Shown one piece after another: positions 29,401 through 31,685 of a stretch of DNA of 31,685 nt. Position numbers and translations under genes: made by a program. The notes under the pieces are model-generated. The model made no database searches. It saw only the letters and a program-made list of their open reading frames with translations, and was not told the origin of the DNA. This DNA is from a virus, in the IMG/VR virus record IMGVR_UViG_3300036860_000846, positions 1 through 31,685 of that record. One strand, 5' to 3'. Numbering within the stretch: position 1 is the first letter of the stretch; every line of letters starts with the position of its first letter.

Positions 29401-30330
29401 ATGGTGGAGCAAGAGTATCCGTGCCCTCTGTGTCAGAGCGCCCCCGCCACAGGCGATAACAGAGTGAATCCGTTCGGCTTCCGTTGTAAGCGGTGTGGCC
29501 TCTACGATCTTGAGTTCAGGTTTATGGCTGGCATCAAGACGATCAGTCAGGAGCAAGACTTTGTCAGGCTCTTGCCTTACCTCTGTGCTCACCTTCGGCA
29601 GGCGAGCGACCGTGGCGAAATCGTAGAAGTGGGGCACGACAATTGGAGAACACTAGCCGAAGGCCACGCGCACACGCCGGTGTCGCAAAAACTCGACATG
29701 GCGTTGAGGCTCTTCGCCGCTCGTTCAATCTCTCCAGGAACTGGCGTCGCTCTCGACGCTGATCACGACTTCGTGCTGTTGGATGCGGCAGACGCGGGTG
29801 AGATGCACTATTTGAGCCGCTCCCTCGTGGAGCAGCAGCTTCTTGAGCGTCGCGGACATCAATCTGACGCCACGTACGTCGTGACGCCGAAGGGTTGGGA
29901 ACGTCTTTCTCCTGTGGATTCCGGCGGCGTGCCTGGGACGTGTTTTGTCGCGATGGCGTTTGACCCGTCACTGGATGGAGTCTACGAGAGCGGGATCAAG
30001 CCCGCAGTGCAGGCGAGCGGCCTGACTGTAATCAACGTCGGCAAGGTGCAATACAACGGGATCGTCACGGACCTCATTCATGCAGAGATTCGTCGAGCCC
30101 AGGTGATCGTCGCAGACGTCACGCGTCAGCGCCCAAACGTGTACTTTGAAGCCGGGTTAGCTCTTGGCCTCGGACGAATTGTCATTTGGAGTTGTCGCGA
30201 AAACGAAATAGCCGACGTTCACTTTGACACTCGCCAATACAGTCACGTGGTGTGGAAAGACGCCGCAGACCTCCGGACCAAGCTCGAGGCGCGGATACGT
30301 GGGACCCTGGCCGTCGCGGTGAGGCACTGA
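29401..30330 (+). CDS. Zinc-ribbon protein with TIR/deoxyribosyltransferase-like domain
   Basis: A 309-residue protein, ATG at 29401 chosen to start just before the zinc ribbon (an in-frame ATG at 29365 is also possible). Residues 8-35 hold CPLC and CKRC pairs. Residues about 110-165 form a winged-helix-like part (LSRSLVEQQLLERRGHQSDA, TYVVTPKGWERL). Residues about 180-305 match the TIR/nucleoside-deoxyribosyltransferase-like domain: CFVAMAFDPSLDGVYESGIK, then IRRAQVIVADVTRQRPNVYF, EAGLALGLGRIVIWSCR and VHFDTRQYSHVVW. Such proteins are frequent in defence islands and may act on NAD or nucleotides, but the activity here is inferred. It is inserted after the packaging operon as cargo. Confidence 0.8.
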   Translation: MVEQEYPCPLCQSAPATGDNRVNPFGFRCKRCGLYDLEFRFMAGIKTISQEQDFVRLLPYLCAHLRQASDRGEIVEVGHDNWRTLAEGHAHTPVSQKLDMALRLFAARSISPGTGVALDADHDFVLLDAADAGEMHYLSRSLVEQQLLERRGHQSDATYVVTPKGWERLSPVDSGGVPGTCFVAMAFDPSLDGVYESGIKPAVQASGLTVINVGKVQYNGIVTDLIHAEIRRAQVIVADVTRQRPNVYFEAGLALGLGRIVIWSCRENEIADVHFDTRQYSHVVWKDAADLRTKLEARIRGTLAVAVRH

Positions 30331-30481
30331 CTTCAGGAGAACTGTAGACGACTTCCACTCAGCGGCGGCAGAGCAGGTGCGGGAGCTGAGCGGAGATTCG
30401 GGCGGTTCAGGTCGCACTCTCGAACGTGGCGCTGTCGGAAATCAACCAGTTCAATGAACGCAAGACGGAGACGAACGGGTA
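30331..30481 (+). pseudogene. Fragment of a broken gene
   Basis: The stretch reads as the end of a protein (AEIRAVQVALSNVALSEINQ, then FNERKTETNG and a stop at 30479-30481) in one frame, with DDFHSAAAEQVREL in another frame just before it. A stop separates the two frames, so one base change or a shift appears to have broken it. With the remnant at 29303 it may form the two ends of one gene interrupted by the effector cargo. Low certainty. Confidence 0.35.
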
Positions 30482-30496
30482 AGGGGGATTTGGAAC

Positions 30497-30841
30497 ATGG
30501 CCAACGGCGACCAACTACTTCGCGGATATGCCGTACTTTCGTCGCTCAAGGCGAATCTGCCTGACGGGTACGAGGTTGAGGCCGAATGGGTCCGACAATT
30601 CAATACCGCTGTCGAAAAGGTTGAACAGGGTTCCGGGATCGATCTGGCCGACTTCAAGGTGCCGGAGCGGGATTTGTATAGATCCGTTGCCACTCGGAGC
30701 ACCATCACGGACGAAGTGACCTACAGCGACGGCCTGTGGCTGCGGCGCAGCGTCCTGATGCAGCGGATTGATGCGATTCTCACGTACTTCACCGGGCTGC
30801 AGGGCGGGGCCGAGCGGCGGATCGGCTTCTCGAAACAGTAG
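30497..30841 (+). CDS. Hypothetical protein at the end of the right module
   Basis: A 114-residue protein with GGGGGA about eight bases before the ATG. It begins MANGDQLLRGYAVLSSLKAN and continues with YEVEAEWVRQFNTAVEKVEQ and LADFKVPERDLYRSVATRST, ending with LWLRRSVLMQRIDAILTYFT. It is a compact helical protein of unknown function found as cargo in mobile DNA. The next gene converges on it after 16 bases, so it is the last plus-strand gene of the window. Confidence 0.7.
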   Translation: MANGDQLLRGYAVLSSLKANLPDGYEVEAEWVRQFNTAVEKVEQGSGIDLADFKVPERDLYRSVATRSTITDEVTYSDGLWLRRSVLMQRIDAILTYFTGLQGGAERRIGFSKQ

Positions 30842-30857
30842 AAATGGATCGCCGCGG

Positions 30858-31049
30858 TCACTTGTTGCTCGGAACGGCCCCCCGAGGGAAGAAGGAATCG
30901 ACGAAGCCGGACATGGTCCAGAGGACCCACCCGATGGCCGCAGGCTTCCACACCGCCCCGATGCCAGCAAACGGTTCGAGCCACAGCGTGAGGAGGGCGG
31001 CGACCCAACCCATGACGACGTAGCTGATCGTGACGATTGCGATCTTCAT
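30858..31049 (-). CDS. Small two-helix membrane protein (holin-like topology)
   Basis: A 63-residue protein with two hydrophobic helices: IVTISYVVMGWVAALLTLWL (about 4-24) and VWKPAAIGWVLWTMSGFVDS (about 33-51), with a short loop and a basic tail. Phage holins often have this size and topology, but no lysozyme or endolysin is beside it, so the role stays open. Its minus-strand orientation matches the late genes of the left module, and it follows the coiled-coil membrane-anchored gene by about 57 bases. Confidence 0.6.
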   Translation of the reverse strand: MKIAIVTISYVVMGWVAALLTLWLEPFAGIGAVWKPAAIGWVLWTMSGFVDSFFPRGAVPSNK

Positions 31050-31106
31050 CGGAGTGTGAACCTCAAGAGGCCAAGTATCGACGCAACGTGTTCGGGCTGC
31101 CGCGCG

Positions 31107-31685
31107 TCACTCTGGCCTGAAGTCGCCTTCGATGAAAATGCGTCGTGACGTGTTCCGGAGCAAGCCTTTGTTGTCGAAGAAGAATGTATACGTGCCGTGC
31201 GCAGACACCTTCACGAAGAAGCGGCCCGACGACGGAGCGCCGGCTGAACTCGACGACGACTCGATTATCGAGTCCTGTGGATCGGTCAGCCGAAACGCTG
31301 CAATCGTGTCGTTCGCGCCGCCGAATCCCTGGCCACTCGACCGCCACGATCCGGAGAGAGTGCCAGGAACGACGCTCGGCGTGAACTCGAACCGCTGGAT
31401 CGTGCCGGCCTGAACGACAAGTTCCTGATTGATGCGGGTGACGGCTGCCTGCTTCGTTTCAAGAGGGCGGAGCTTCGCCTGAAGTTCGGCGTTCTGTGCC
31501 TGAAGATCGGTGGCCTGCTTTCGTGCGGAGGAAGCCTCACTCTGGAGATTCGCTCGATCCGTCTCCAGCATAGAGATCCGGTCTTCCAAGCTGGCCGCGT
31601 GCCCCGATGAACGGACCAACAGCGCGACGACGATCACCAGAGCGACCCCGAGAGCCGCCATCGCGGACACGGCAAGCTTGCGCAT
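31107..31685 (-). CDS. Membrane-anchored coiled-coil protein with beta C-terminal domain
   Basis: A 192-residue protein whose ATG is the last codon of the window, so the start is complete. Residues 4-26 form a signal anchor (LAVSAMAALGVALVIVVALL). Residues about 32-90 form a coiled coil (LEDRISMLETDRANLQSEAS, LQAQNAELQAKLRPLETK). Residues about 100-192 form a beta-rich domain (SGSWRSSGQGFGGANDTIAA, GTYTFFFDNKGL) that ends in IFIEGDF. The GxYxFxFDN motif recalls GOLD-type domains. It could sit in the periplasm or at the cell envelope. Whether it is phage or host DNA cannot be told. Confidence 0.7.
   Translation of the reverse strand: MRKLAVSAMAALGVALVIVVALLVRSSGHAASLEDRISMLETDRANLQSEASSARKQATDLQAQNAELQAKLRPLETKQAAVTRINQELVVQAGTIQRFEFTPSVVPGTLSGSWRSSGQGFGGANDTIAAFRLTDPQDSIIESSSSSAGAPSSGRFFVKVSAHGTYTFFFDNKGLLRNTSRRIFIEGDFRPE

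Noticed and set aside
1-31685. Circular contig with the portal gene continuing from position 1 to the right end
   Set aside because: The right end begins a separate complete minus-strand gene with its own ATG at the last base, so the portal frame does not continue there.
1-31685. CRISPR array, complete tRNA or rRNA genes, insertion sequences
   Set aside because: No regularly spaced identical repeats, no full tRNA besides the 3' half, and no transposase gene were found.

Overview
The window is GC-rich mobile-element DNA with two phage-type gene sets. Each has its own tyrosine integrase, replication protein and large terminase. Nothing in it is host housekeeping sequence except the 3' half of a tRNA-Lys gene used as an attachment-site core. 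The host cannot be named. High GC, leaderless-looking starts and a PadR regulator fit several phyla, and the predicted tRNA acceptor arm (GGGCCCC) gives a way to search for it.

Left module (1 to about 18.8 kb) looks like a temperate tailed phage. Its late genes run on the minus strand: HGG-motif small-terminase-like protein (8165-8605), large terminase (4756-6288), scaffold-like protein (3691-4695), major capsid (1722-2654), two small virion-type proteins, and a portal that runs off the left edge. Plus-strand accessory genes interrupt this operon at 3.0-3.6 kb (zinc ribbon plus DUF4145) and 6.3-8.0 kb (PadR operon). A cargo block at 8.7-11.1 kb holds two membrane-anchored proteins and an intact DNA methyltransferase. 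From an AT-rich control region (about 11.74-11.95 kb) a plus-strand early module runs to 17.6 kb: small HTH protein, RepA-type helicase, AP2-domain protein, sigma-70-like factor, several zinc-finger proteins and an HNH endonuclease. It converges on a minus-strand integrase whose start lies next to the tRNA-Lys 3' half.

Right module (about 19.0 to 30.4 kb, plus strand) is compact: P4-type integrase, XRE regulator, AlpA-like regulator, a methyltransferase-like protein with both catalytic motifs degraded, a prim-pol and an SF3-type helicase in two coupled frames, an iteron-like inverted repeat, TerS-like protein, large terminase, small proteins, a scaffold-like protein, and a TIR/deoxyribosyltransferase-like putative effector. 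No portal, capsid or tail gene is visible before the gene direction flips at about 30.85 kb. This suits an 11-kb satellite that packages its own DNA but borrows particles, although a decayed prophage or a longer prophage interrupted by an insertion is not excluded.

The right edge (30.86-31.69 kb, minus strand) carries a two-helix membrane protein and a membrane-anchored coiled-coil protein. They could be the late end of the left phage, which would place the right module inside it between lysis genes and integrase, or they could be host flank. The main points to test are the junction at 18.7-19.1 kb, the iteron repeat after the primase, the inactive methyltransferase-like protein, the effector cargo, and the phage-encoded sigma factor.
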